Assembly (NCBI GenBank): GCA_035574155.1
Contig: DATLZD010000021.1
Location: 62,001-126,000 of the forward strand
Reading direction: 5' to 3'
From: HRBIN24 sp035574155
GTDB taxonomy: Bacteria; Chloroflexota; Dehalococcoidia; SM23-28-2; HRBIN24
DNA: 64,000 nucleotides
Part shown: piece after piece, positions 41,790-50,145 of the stretch
Numbering within the stretch: position 1 is the first letter of the stretch
Layout: each line of letters begins with the position of its first letter
The notes under the pieces: model-generated
The model's database searches: none
What the model saw: only the letters and a program-made list of their open reading frames with translations
What the model was told of the DNA's origin: nothing
Position numbers and translations under genes: made by a program

Positions 41790-43343
41790 CTACTCCCGCA
41801 GCGACTTGATGGCCCGGGGCAGCTCGGGCAACAGGTCGCCGGCCAGCATCCCAGCTTCGCCCAGCTCGCGGCGGACCCCCTCGCCGGCCAGGCCGTGCAG
41901 GTAGACGCCCAGTGAGGCGGCGTCGAAGGGCGAGAGGCCCTGGGCAGCCAGCCCCACGATGGCCCCGGCCAGCACGTCGCCGGTGCCGCCGCTGGCGAGA
42001 CCGGGGTTGACGAAGGGGCTGATGCGGACGCGGCCGTCGGGGGAGGCCACCACCGTGTGGGCGCCTTTCAGGACCACCACGGCGTCCCACCTCTGGGCAT
42101 GCTCCCGGGCGACCCTCACGCGGTCGGCCTGAACCTCCTCCGCGGCAAGGCCACAGAGGCGGGACATCTCCCCTGGGTGGGGAGTGAGGACGCAGTTGGG
42201 GGGCAGTCGGGACGGCCAGTCGGGCAGGGCAGCGAGGTTGTTGAGGGCATCGGCGTCCACCACCACCGCCCGCAGAGAGCGGGCCTTGAGGGCGGGCAGA
42301 AGTTCCCCCACCATCCCCTGCACGTAGCCGCCCAGGCCCAGTCCGGGGCCCACCAACAGGGCATCGGCCCCCTGGTCCACGGCCTGGAGGATGGGGGCCA
42401 CAGCCTCCGCTGAGAGCTGGCCATCGTGGTCGGGCAGCGGGAGAAAGGTCGGCTCGTTCATGCCTGCCGCCACCAGCGGCTGCACCGAGCGGGGACAGGC
42501 CAGCACAGCCAGGCCGGCCCCTACCCGCAGGGCACCCAGGGCCGACAGCCGTGCCGCGCCGACATAGCGGTGGGAGCCCGCCACCACCAGGGCCCGCCCG
42601 AAGGTGCCCTTGTGGGCGCCCGGTGGCCGCGGCGGCAGCAGCTCCCGCGCCCAGCGTCGGTCCATCAGCTCGTTGGCGAAGGACGCCTCCAGCTCCCTGG
42701 GGATGCCGATGTCCACCACCTCCAGTCGGCCCACCAGGGTCGAGGCTGGCAGCTGGTGCAGTCCCACCTTGCTCCACTGGAGCGTCACCGTCACGTCGGC
42801 GGCCACGGCATGGGGGTCGGCAGCGCCGCTGTCGGCGTCCACGCCCGATGGCAGGTCCAAGGCGATGAGGCGGGGGCGGTAGGGCCGCCGGCGGACGGCC
42901 GCTAAGCGGTCCAGCACCTCGGCCATCTCGCCCTCCAGGGGGCGGGCACGGCCGGTGCCGAGGACGGCATCAATCACCACCTCCGCCCTGCCCAGGGCTT
43001 CCTCCAGGTGCCGAAACCCCTCCCGGGCATCGTCCTGGGCCAGGCACACAGGTATGTCCCGCTGGCGGACATGGGCCAACACGGGGTCGTCGTCGGGGCG
43101 GGGCCGCAGCAGGTAGACCTCCACCTGGGCACCCCAATCGTGCAGGTGACGGGCGGCCACCAGGCCATCGCCGCCGTTGTTGCCCGGCCCCACCAGCACC
43201 AGGATGCGGCGGTCCGCCACCTCACCCAGCAGCAGCCAGACCTCCTGGGCCACCGCCAGGCCGGCGTTCTCCATTAGCTGGGCAACGGGGACGCCGGCGC
43301 GGGCCTCGGCCTCGCGCATCTCGGCCACGGTGACCAGCTTCAC
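41790..43343 (-). CDS. nnr: Bifunctional NAD(P)H-hydrate epimerase/dehydratase
   Basis: 517-aa metabolite-repair enzyme that restores damaged, hydrated NAD(P)H. The N-terminal YjeF_N epimerase domain has VGPGNNGGDGLVAARHL and VIDAVLGTGRARPLEG. The C-terminal ribokinase-like dehydratase domain (from about residue 225) has GTFGRALVVAGS, VVVDADALNNL, LTPHPGEMSRL and the GLASGGTGDVLAGAI ADP-site. GTG 43341-43343 overlaps the acpS stop as GTGA. The acpS-nnr neighbourhood is common in bacteria. Confidence 0.96.
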   Translation of the reverse strand: MKLVTVAEMREAEARAGVPVAQLMENAGLAVAQEVWLLLGEVADRRILVLVGPGNNGGDGLVAARHLHDWGAQVEVYLLRPRPDDDPVLAHVRQRDIPVCLAQDDAREGFRHLEEALGRAEVVIDAVLGTGRARPLEGEMAEVLDRLAAVRRRPYRPRLIALDLPSGVDADSGAADPHAVAADVTVTLQWSKVGLHQLPASTLVGRLEVVDIGIPRELEASFANELMDRRWARELLPPRPPGAHKGTFGRALVVAGSHRYVGAARLSALGALRVGAGLAVLACPRSVQPLVAAGMNEPTFLPLPDHDGQLSAEAVAPILQAVDQGADALLVGPGLGLGGYVQGMVGELLPALKARSLRAVVVDADALNNLAALPDWPSRLPPNCVLTPHPGEMSRLCGLAAEEVQADRVRVAREHAQRWDAVVVLKGAHTVVASPDGRVRISPFVNPGLASGGTGDVLAGAIVGLAAQGLSPFDAASLGVYLHGLAGEGVRRELGEAGMLAGDLLPELPRAIKSLRE

Positions 43344-43786
43344 GGCGGCAGCAGCCCCCTGTCGCGCAGCATGGCGCCCAGGTGCAGGCGCCAGCGCTCG
43401 CGCTCGCCCTGGTCGTCCGGGCGGGAATGGCCCACGGCCAAGGCCACAGCGTAGTGGCGGGAGTGGGACATGCTCACGTCCAGGCCCGTCAGGCCCAGGG
43501 CCACGGCCCTCTCGCGGGCGCGCCCGTGCAGGAAGACGAGGGGCTTGCCCCGGCGGTTGGGCAGGACCTCGATCTCGCGCCAGGCGACGCCTCGGGCGCC
43601 GGTACCGAGGGCCTTCATCACCGCCTCCTTGGCAGCAAAGCGGGCAGCCAGCTCATGGGGCTTCCGCCCATAGAGGGCGGCCTCCATTGGGGTGAAGACA
43701 CGGCGCAGGAAGCGGTCGCCGAAGCGGGCCAGGGCCTGGGCCACCCGCTCGATCTCGATGATGTCGACGCCCACGGCGTTGTCCAT
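43340..43786 (-). CDS. acpS: Holo-[acyl-carrier-protein] synthase
   Basis: 148-aa phosphopantetheinyl transferase that activates acyl carrier protein. It has VGVDIIEIERVAQAL (Asp Mg ligand), the RFAAKEAVMKALGTG motif (Glu ligand) and VSMSHSRHYAVALAV. It is about 20 residues longer than short AcpS proteins owing to a C-terminal tail. ATG 43784-43786 follows directly on the tyrS stop, without a gap. Confidence 0.94.
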   Translation of the reverse strand: MDNAVGVDIIEIERVAQALARFGDRFLRRVFTPMEAALYGRKPHELAARFAAKEAVMKALGTGARGVAWREIEVLPNRRGKPLVFLHGRARERAVALGLTGLDVSMSHSRHYAVALAVGHSRPDDQGERERWRLHLGAMLRDRGLLPP

Positions 43787-45010
43787 CTAGCGCTGGTCGG
43801 CGTCCACGATGCGCAGGAAGCGGTGCTTGCCGACCCGGACCAGGGCACCGCTGTGCACGACGGCATGGGGCTCGCGCACCGTCCGGCCGTCCACCTCGAT
43901 AGCCCCCTGGGCCAGCAGCCGCCTGGCCTCGGAGCGGCTGCGCACCACCCCCGCCCCCACCAGGACCTCCACCAGGTCCACCGGGCCCTCCCCGACCGGC
44001 ACCCGTGCCTCGGGCACCTGGGCGGGCGCCTGGCGACGGCGAAAGACTCGCTCGAACTCGTCCTGGGCCTCGCGGGCAGCCTCGATCCCATGGAACTGGG
44101 CCACCACCTCCCGCGCCATGCGCATCTTGGCCTCCATGGGGTTCAGCGCCCGCTCGCGCAGGGCGCGGGCGATGTCCTCCACCTCTTCGTCGGGCACGTC
44201 CGTCAGGAGCTCCAGGTATTGGACGATCAGGTGGTCGGGCAGGGACATGAGCTTACCGAACATGTCATGGGGAGGGGTATCGATGGCGATGTAGTTCCCC
44301 AGGGACTGGCTCATCTTGCGCTCGCCATCCAGGCCCACCAGCAGCGGCATGAGCAGGGCACACTGCGGGTCCTGGCCGAAGCGGGGCTGCAGCTCCCGCC
44401 CCATCAGGATGTTGAACCTCTGGTCGCTGCCACCGAACTCCACATCGGCCCGCACCGCCACCGAGTCGTAGGCCTGGAGGAGGGGGTAGATGAACTCATG
44501 GAGGCCGATGGGCCGTCCCTGCTCGTATCTCTGGGCGAAGTCCTCCCTCTGCAGCAGCTGGGCCACGGTGGCCTGGGCGGCCAGTCGGACCACGTCGCCC
44601 AGGCGGAAGTCGTCGAACCACTCGCTCTGGCGGCGGACCTCCGTCCGCTGCGGGTCGAGGACGCGGAAGAACTGCCGCAACACCGATTCGGCGTTGGCCT
44701 GGACCTCCTCGGCCGTCAGCATGGGCCTGGTCTCGGACTGGCCTGACGGGTCGCCTATCTGGGCGGTCACATCGCCGATGATGAGGACCGCCAGGTGTCC
44801 CAGCTCCTGGAACTGACGCAGCTTGCGCAGCCCTACGGCCCAACCCAGGGTCACCACCGGCCGCGTGGGGTCGAAGCCCATCTTCAGACGCAGGGGGCGG
44901 CCGGAGCGGAGTCGCCGGACCAGCTCTTCCTCGGGGATCACCTCGGCCACCCCGCGACGCAGCAGCCGTCGCAGCTCAGCCTCGCTGGGCACCTGTGCCT
45001 TCCCCGCCAC
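43787..45010 (-). CDS. tyrS: Tyrosyl-tRNA synthetase with altered HIGH motif
   Basis: 407-aa class I tyrosyl-tRNA synthetase by overall similarity. It has GFDPTRP, VGLRKLRQFQELGH, IGDPSGQSETRP, HEFIYPLLQAYDSVA, FGGSDQRFNILMGRE (tyrosine and tRNA recognition), a KMSKS loop reading ERKMSQSLGN, and a C-terminal S4 domain (about 345-405). The HIGH motif, normally HLGH after DPTxPD, reads TLGW (residues 54-57), losing both histidines. The reading frame is intact around it. GTG 45008-45010 overlaps the ribF stop as TAGTG. It may be an active variant, a paralogue with another role, or lineage-typical. Confidence 0.9.
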   Translation of the reverse strand: MAGKAQVPSEAELRRLLRRGVAEVIPEEELVRRLRSGRPLRLKMGFDPTRPVVTLGWAVGLRKLRQFQELGHLAVLIIGDVTAQIGDPSGQSETRPMLTAEEVQANAESVLRQFFRVLDPQRTEVRRQSEWFDDFRLGDVVRLAAQATVAQLLQREDFAQRYEQGRPIGLHEFIYPLLQAYDSVAVRADVEFGGSDQRFNILMGRELQPRFGQDPQCALLMPLLVGLDGERKMSQSLGNYIAIDTPPHDMFGKLMSLPDHLIVQYLELLTDVPDEEVEDIARALRERALNPMEAKMRMAREVVAQFHGIEAAREAQDEFERVFRRRQAPAQVPEARVPVGEGPVDLVEVLVGAGVVRSRSEARRLLAQGAIEVDGRTVREPHAVVHSGALVRVGKHRFLRIVDADQR

Positions 45011-45960
45011 TACGTCCCTCCGGTGTGGGCGAAGTATTCCCGCGTCCGCTCGACGTCGCCGTGCATGGCCGCTACCAGCTCCTCCACGGTGGTGAACTTG
45101 AGCTCGTCCCGCAGCCGGTGCAGGAACTCGAGGGCGATGCTCCGACCATACAGGTCGCCATCGTAGTCCAGGATATAGGCCTCCACGGTGACGGCGGGGC
45201 GTTCGTCGGCGAAGGTGGGCCGGACTCCCACGTTGGTGCACGACGGCAGCCAGCGGTCGTCCACCAGGGCGCGGGTCACGTAGACCCCGAAGGCCGGGAG
45301 GGCCAGGTCGGGGGCCACGGCCACATTGGCGGTGGGGAAGCCTAGGCCGCGACCCCTGCCCGCCCCTCGCACCACCGGTCCCCGCAGCCGGTATGGACGC
45401 CCCAGCAGGCGTGCCACCTCCTCCATCTGCCCCTGGGCCAGGGCCTCCCGCAGGGCAGAGGAACCGACCTTGCGCCCGTCCTCCCGCAGCATCGGCGCCG
45501 GCTCTACCCGGAAGCCCATCTCCTGTCCCAGCGCCGACAGCACCTCCATCGTCCCCTCCCGGTCGCGGCCCAGGGCCATGTCGGGGCCGCCCACCAGCAG
45601 GCGCATACGCAGGGTCTCCATGAGCAGGGCCACGAACTCCCGCGCCGAAAGGAGGGCCAGCTCCGACGTAAAGGTGAGCACCCCCACCCGTTCCGGCCCC
45701 AGGGCGCGCAGCATCTCCAGCCGCTCCTCCAGGGTGCACAGGTAGGTGACTGGCATGCCGGGCCGCAGCACCGTGAGGGGGTTGGGGTGGAGGGTGATGA
45801 CCACCGGGGCCAGTCCATCGCGGCGGGCACGCGACACCAGCCACGATATCAGGTGCTGGTGCCCACGGTGGACGCCGTCGAACTTGCCGATGGTGACGGC
45901 GCTCTCGCGCCCGGGGTCCAGACGCCTCAGCTCCTCGCGGGCCAAAGTGGGGACCGTCAC
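45010..45960 (-). CDS. ribF: Bifunctional riboflavin kinase/FAD synthetase
   Basis: 316-aa enzyme that phosphorylates riboflavin and adenylylates FMN. The N-terminal FAD-synthetase domain has TIGKFDGVHRGHQHLI and VITLHPNPLTVLRP, then SSALREALAQGQMEEVARLLGRPY. The C-terminal riboflavin kinase domain has GRGLGFPTANVA, YVTRALVDDRWLPSCTNVGVRPTF and DLYGRSIALEFLHRLRDELKF. GTG 45958-45960 overlaps the upstream stop as GTGA. The long upstream frame belongs to shadow sequence. Confidence 0.96.
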   Translation of the reverse strand: MTVPTLAREELRRLDPGRESAVTIGKFDGVHRGHQHLISWLVSRARRDGLAPVVITLHPNPLTVLRPGMPVTYLCTLEERLEMLRALGPERVGVLTFTSELALLSAREFVALLMETLRMRLLVGGPDMALGRDREGTMEVLSALGQEMGFRVEPAPMLREDGRKVGSSALREALAQGQMEEVARLLGRPYRLRGPVVRGAGRGRGLGFPTANVAVAPDLALPAFGVYVTRALVDDRWLPSCTNVGVRPTFADERPAVTVEAYILDYDGDLYGRSIALEFLHRLRDELKFTTVEELVAAMHGDVERTREYFAHTGGT

Positions 45961-46949
45961 GCGCCCACCTCCGCCGCCCGTCGGAGGGCCCGCAGGCACT
46001 CGGCAGGGGCCGAGGGTGGCACCGAACAGCCCGGGGCCAACAGGAAGCGCCTGCCACGGGAGCGGCGGATGGCCTGCAGCGCCTCGGCCATCACGCCCTC
46101 GGCGTCGCCGTTGGCCAGGGCACCGTCGTGGGCCACGCCACCGGACACGGCCAGACCGACCCGGGCCTGCACCTCCTCGAGGGTGGGGTTGGACGGCTCG
46201 TGGGCCGCCCAGTGAAAGCAGGCCACAGGGTAGTCCAACAGCCACAGCAGCAGGTTGCGGGACCGACACACATGCAGGACGTTGAACGGCGCATCGGCCA
46301 CCGCCGCCAGCACCCGCAGGTCGTAGGGCCGGCCGAACCGGGCATACTCCTGGGGGGAGATGAGGTCCCGGCTGCCCCATTCCACCGTGGCGTAAAAGAT
46401 GCCGCTGGCGCCGGCCTCGATGCAGGCGCGGGCGTAGTCGGCCAGAGTAACGGCTATGGCCCCCAGCGCCCGCTCCAACGCCTCCGGCGCCCGGCCCATC
46501 AGGTCCTTCACCGGCCCCGGCCCCCCGGCCATGCGTGAGAGGACAGCCAAGGGCGCGAAGACGGTCTGCACGAAGGGGGCCTCGCCGTTGAGGCGACGGC
46601 CGATGAGGCGCAGCGCTTCTAGCTGCTCGCCGAAGGGCCCCTGCCTCGGGTCGAGGGGCGTGATGCGGGCCAGGTCCGACTCGTCCCGCAGCCCCGGCGC
46701 CACCAGCCTGGGCCCCTGGTCGCCGTCGGGGGACGGCTCGTAGCGGGCGCCCCACGCCTCGGCATAATACGTGGCGCGGGGGTTGACCTTGATGAAGTCC
46801 CAGTCGTAGCGCCCGTAGGCCTCCAGGGTGGCCTCGGCCAGGCCCTCGGGCGACCATTCGCGACGAAAGTCGTGGCCCCAGGCCGAGACGGGCACCCTGT
46901 CCACCGTCAGGCCCGACAGGGCCGCCAGGACACGCCTGCCCTTGTCCAT
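45957..46949 (-). CDS. Uroporphyrinogen decarboxylase (URO-D) family protein
   Basis: 330-aa URO-D-fold TIM-barrel protein. It opens with RVLAALSGLTVDRVPVSAWGHDF, a start typical of corrinoid-dependent methyltransferase-like or non-canonical URO-D members rather than HemE. Further landmarks are DWDFIKVNPRATYYAEAWG, FVQTVFAPLAVLSRMAGG, ISPQEYARFGRPYDLRVL and FLLAPGCSVPPSAPAECLRAL. The C-terminal GCSVPP is the usual family end. Substrate unknown. It is coupled to ribF (GTGA), and scpA lies 45 bp upstream. Confidence 0.88.
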   Translation of the reverse strand: MDKGRRVLAALSGLTVDRVPVSAWGHDFRREWSPEGLAEATLEAYGRYDWDFIKVNPRATYYAEAWGARYEPSPDGDQGPRLVAPGLRDESDLARITPLDPRQGPFGEQLEALRLIGRRLNGEAPFVQTVFAPLAVLSRMAGGPGPVKDLMGRAPEALERALGAIAVTLADYARACIEAGASGIFYATVEWGSRDLISPQEYARFGRPYDLRVLAAVADAPFNVLHVCRSRNLLLWLLDYPVACFHWAAHEPSNPTLEEVQARVGLAVSGGVAHDGALANGDAEGVMAEALQAIRRSRGRRFLLAPGCSVPPSAPAECLRALRRAAEVGA

Positions 46950-46994
46950 GACGCCATATCCAGTCTATCAGGGCGCGGAAGGAGGCGGCAGGGG

Positions 46995-47768
46995 CTAAGG
47001 GGACAGGGGTTCTGCCTCCACCAGCAGTATCTCGCCGAAGGGCTGCTCCTGCTGGGCCCAAAGACGGCCCTGCTTGATGAGCTCCAGCACGGCCAGGAAG
47101 ACGGCCACCACCTCGCGGCGTGTCCGGCAGTCCTCCAGGACGCGGCGGAAGGGGAGGGGGCCGCCGGTGGCCCGCACCGCCCACAGGACCTCGTCCATCT
47201 TGGCCTCGATGCGGGGCAAGTCCTCCTCCAGGCGGAGGGGCAGAGGCTCGGGAGGCCTCTGGGCCAGCACCTCCTGGACCAGCCGCGCCAGGTCGTCGAG
47301 AGTGACGCCCCGCAGTCCGCTGGGCATGGGCACACCCTTGGGTGGCGCCTGGCGGGTGTAGGCCCGCCGACGGGCCTCCTCCCAGGCCCGCAGGAGCTGG
47401 GCTGCCTCCCGGAACGGCTCCAGTCGTTCCAGCGCGGTGGCCAGGTCCTCGTCCGGGCTGGGGTGGCCGCCCCGTTCGCCCGCACCTACCGTAGGCGCCT
47501 GGGGCCGGGGCAGCAGCGCCGCCGCCTTCAGCTCCAGCAGGCGGGCAAGGGCAGCGATGAACTCCACCAGCACCTCGGGGTCGAGGCGGCCCTCGCCCTC
47601 GGCATGGCGCCAGACCTGCTGGGCCACCTCCTCCAGCGAGACCCGCGACAGGTCTACCTCCCCCCGCTCGGCCGCCTCCACCAGTCCCTGCAGGGGGCCA
47701 CGGTAGGCGGGCAGGTCCAGCTCCAGCGTCCCCTGGTCTTCCACCGTTGCCTCAGGGCCTCTGGCCAT
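46995..47768 (-). CDS. scpA: Segregation and condensation protein A
   Basis: 257-aa kleisin subunit of the bacterial condensin with SMC and ScpB. The N-terminal segment YRGPLQGLVEAAERGEVDLSRVSLEEVAQQV is the SMC-neck-binding domain, and LVEFIAALARLLELKAAALLP the next helix pair. The C-terminal winged-helix part contains FLAVLELIKQGRLWAQQEQPFGEI. The ATG at 47766-47768 lies inside the end of aroF, overlapping it by 17 bp. No scpB follows, although the two are often adjacent. Confidence 0.93.
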   Translation of the reverse strand: MARGPEATVEDQGTLELDLPAYRGPLQGLVEAAERGEVDLSRVSLEEVAQQVWRHAEGEGRLDPEVLVEFIAALARLLELKAAALLPRPQAPTVGAGERGGHPSPDEDLATALERLEPFREAAQLLRAWEEARRRAYTRQAPPKGVPMPSGLRGVTLDDLARLVQEVLAQRPPEPLPLRLEEDLPRIEAKMDEVLWAVRATGGPLPFRRVLEDCRTRREVVAVFLAVLELIKQGRLWAQQEQPFGEILLVEAEPLSP

Positions 47769-48819
47769 CGCCCCTGGCGGAGGCTGGCTGCTGGCCCACA
47801 GCCGGGTGCAGGGGCCTGCCCAGGGCCTGGCACAGCACCTCCAGCCTCTGCATGAGGCGCGCGAAGTTCTGGGGCGTCAGGGACTGGGCGCCGTCGGACA
47901 GGGCATGGTCGGGGCTGACATGGACCTCGATGATGAGGCCATCGGCACCGGCAGCGATGGCAGCGAGGGCCACCGGCTCCACGAGATACCAGCGGCCCGT
48001 GCCATGGCTGGGGTCGGCTATCACCGGCAGGTGGCTTTCCCTCTTCACGAAGGGAATGGCATTGACATCGAAGGTGAAGCGAGTGGCCGTCTCGAAGGTG
48101 CGGATGCCCCGCTCGCACAGGATGACGTTGTGGTTCCCCTGGGTCATGATGTGCTCGGCGGCCAGGAGCCATTCCTCCACCGTGGCCCACATGCCCCGCT
48201 TCAGGAGCACAGGCTTGTCAGTGCGGCCCACCTCCTTCAGCAGGGCAAAGTTCTGACCGTTCCGGGAGCCGATCTGGAGGATGTCGGCCGTCTCCGCCAC
48301 CAGCTCCACGTCGCGGGGGTCCATCACCTCGGTGATGATGGGCAGGCCCGTCAGCGCCCTGGCCTTGGCCAACAACTCCAGGCCCTTGGCGCCGTGACCC
48401 TCGAAGGAGTGAGGGCTGGTGCGGGGCTTGAAGGCCCCGCCCCGCAGGACGTGGGCACCGGCCTCCTTCACGGCCCGGGCGGTGGCCAGGGTGTATTCCT
48501 CCGTGTCCACGGAGCACTGACCGGCCATCACCACCACACGGCCGGAGCCGATCTCCAGGTCGCCCACGCGGATCACCGTGTCCATGGGGTGCACCTCGCG
48601 GCTGGCCAGCTTGTAGGGCTTGCTGACCCTGAGCACCGTCTCCACGCCGTCCAGGACGGAAAGCTCGTCCATCATTTCGGGATAGACCTGGCCCAGGACA
48701 CAGACGACAGTGCGCTCCACGCCGTGGATGGGGCGGTCCTGATATCCCAGCTCGCGGATCTTGGCCCGCACGGCCTCTATCTGCTGCTTGGTGGCATCGG
48801 TCCTCATGACCACGATCAT
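47752..48819 (-). CDS. aroF: 3-deoxy-7-phosphoheptulonate (DAHP) synthase
   Basis: 355-aa type I-beta DAHP synthase, the first enzyme of the shikimate pathway. A ferredoxin-like N-terminal domain of about 70 residues (MIVVMRTDATKQQIEAV) is the regulatory domain known from Thermotoga-type enzymes. The catalytic barrel has VMAGQCSVDTEE, LRGGAFKPRTSPHSFEG, LKRGMWATVEEWL, ILCERGIRTFE and PVIADPSHGTG. ATG 48817-48819 lies six bases after GGAGGAG. It follows aroH and trpA and so belongs to a chorismate/tryptophan group. Confidence 0.96.
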   Translation of the reverse strand: MIVVMRTDATKQQIEAVRAKIRELGYQDRPIHGVERTVVCVLGQVYPEMMDELSVLDGVETVLRVSKPYKLASREVHPMDTVIRVGDLEIGSGRVVVMAGQCSVDTEEYTLATARAVKEAGAHVLRGGAFKPRTSPHSFEGHGAKGLELLAKARALTGLPIITEVMDPRDVELVAETADILQIGSRNGQNFALLKEVGRTDKPVLLKRGMWATVEEWLLAAEHIMTQGNHNVILCERGIRTFETATRFTFDVNAIPFVKRESHLPVIADPSHGTGRWYLVEPVALAAIAAGADGLIIEVHVSPDHALSDGAQSLTPQNFARLMQRLEVLCQALGRPLHPAVGQQPASARGDGQRP

Positions 48820-48884
48820 GGTGCACTCCTCCCTTTCTGGGATGTCTGACGATGCGGCGTCGGTATCTGGTGGCACCGGGGGCA

Positions 48885-49253
48885 TCAGCCCCCGAAGGCG
48901 AACTCGGGCCGCAGGGCGCTGGCCCCGCGCAGATAGACGTGCACTATCTCGCCCTGGGCCTTGTCGGTGTTGACGTGCAGGAGGACACGCAGGCACATGG
49001 GCAGGGAGCCGGGAACGCTCATCTCGTGCCCACAGAGAAGGGCCACGTTGGTCCAGCCGAGCTCCCTGGCGGCCACCGCCGGGAACTCCGCCGTCAGGTC
49101 GGGGGTGGTGGTGAAGATGGCCGAGGCTATGTCCTCGGTGCGGATGCCATTGGCCTCCACCATGGCCAGAAGCAGCTCCTTGGTGGCCTCCAGGATGGCC
49201 TCGCGGGTGTTAGCCGGCACCGTCGTCGCACCCCTTATGCCGCGGCAGAGCAT
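48885..49253 (-). CDS. aroH: Chorismate mutase, AroH type
   Basis: 122-aa monofunctional chorismate mutase of the trimeric AroH class, converting chorismate to prephenate. It opens with CRGIRGATTVPANT (active-site Arg), then AIFTTTPDLTAEFPAVAAR, ALLCGHEMSVPGSLPMCLRVL and VHVYLRGASALRP (active-site Arg and Tyr region). The length is typical. It lies 65 bp before aroF and 84 bp after trpA. Confidence 0.95.
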   Translation of the reverse strand: MLCRGIRGATTVPANTREAILEATKELLLAMVEANGIRTEDIASAIFTTTPDLTAEFPAVAARELGWTNVALLCGHEMSVPGSLPMCLRVLLHVNTDKAQGEIVHVYLRGASALRPEFAFGG

Positions 49254-49337
49254 CCCTAGACCCCTGCACCGCCCTAGCGGGGCCCGCCCTGCCCTTAACG
49301 GCCATAGGCGCCGGCCTGGGGCAGGGCGCGGCCCTTC

Positions 49338-50144
49338 TCAGGCCTCGTCCTGGCCCCGACGGCCGGCCAGCACCTCCACATACTCCTTCACCCGCTCTTC
49401 CCGCTCATGGGGAGGGGCCCCGTCCAGGCACTGGACTATGGCGCTCCCGACCACGACGGCCTCCGCCCAAGGGCGGAGGGACTCGACGTGTTTACGCTTA
49501 GATATACCAAATCCTACCGCCAAAGGCAACCGGCTGCGGGCCCGCACCCTCTGCAGCAGCCCCGGCAGATCGGCAGGCAGCTCCTCCCGTGCCCCCGTCA
49601 CCCCGGTGACGCTAACGCAGTAGATGAAGCCGCTGGCCTCACGGCCGATGCGCTCCAGGCGGGCATCGGAGGTGGTGGGCGCCACCAGCGGCACCAGGTC
49701 CAGCCCCACCCGTCGGCAGGCCGCCAGCAGCTGCCCCGCCTCCTCCCACGGTAGGTCCACCACGATAAGACCGTCGACGCCGGCCGCTGCCGCATCGGCG
49801 GCGAACCGATCCAGGCCGTAGGCCAGCACCGGGTTGCAATAGGTCATGAGCACCAGAGGGGCCGCCACTCCCCGTCGCCGCAGGGCGGCCACCGTCTCCA
49901 GGCAGCTACGGGGGGTGACCCCTCGCTCCAGGGCCACCTGCGTGGCCCGCTGAATGGTGGCACCGTCGGCCAAAGGGTCCGAGAAGGGGACGCCCAGCTC
50001 CACCATGTGGGCGCCACCAGCCAGCAGGGCGGGCACGAGCTGCAAGGTGGCCTCCACGTCGGGATAGCCCACCGGCAGGTAGGCGATGAGGCCCATCTCG
50101 CCCCGCCGCCGCAGTGCCTCGAAGCAGGTCGCGATGCGGCCCAC
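49338..50144 (-). CDS. trpA: Tryptophan synthase alpha chain
   Basis: 268-aa TIM-barrel alpha subunit that releases indole from indole-3-glycerol phosphate for TrpB. The catalytic Glu and Asp lie in GGAHMVELGVPFSDPLADG and GVDGLIVVDLPWEEA. It also has LMTYCNPVLAYGLDRF, FIYCVSVTGVTGAR and VGFGISKRKHV. GTG 50142-50144 starts directly behind the CPBP gene stop. It is unlinked to both trpB genes (about 21 and 31 kb away) but is beside aroH and aroF. Confidence 0.96.
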   Translation of the reverse strand: MGRIATCFEALRRRGEMGLIAYLPVGYPDVEATLQLVPALLAGGAHMVELGVPFSDPLADGATIQRATQVALERGVTPRSCLETVAALRRRGVAAPLVLMTYCNPVLAYGLDRFAADAAAAGVDGLIVVDLPWEEAGQLLAACRRVGLDLVPLVAPTTSDARLERIGREASGFIYCVSVTGVTGAREELPADLPGLLQRVRARSRLPLAVGFGISKRKHVESLRPWAEAVVVGSAIVQCLDGAPPHEREERVKEYVEVLAGRRGQDEA

Positions 50145-50145
50145 C

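Noticed and set aside
43382..44746. 454-codon plus-strand frame opposite acpS and tyrS
   Set aside because: Covers two real genes antisense; no recognisable motif.
45961..47184. Upstream extension of the ribF frame and of other long frames (recJ, tyrS, CPBP)
   Set aside because: The extension runs through real genes in other frames; family N-termini and Shine-Dalgarno sites place the starts inside.
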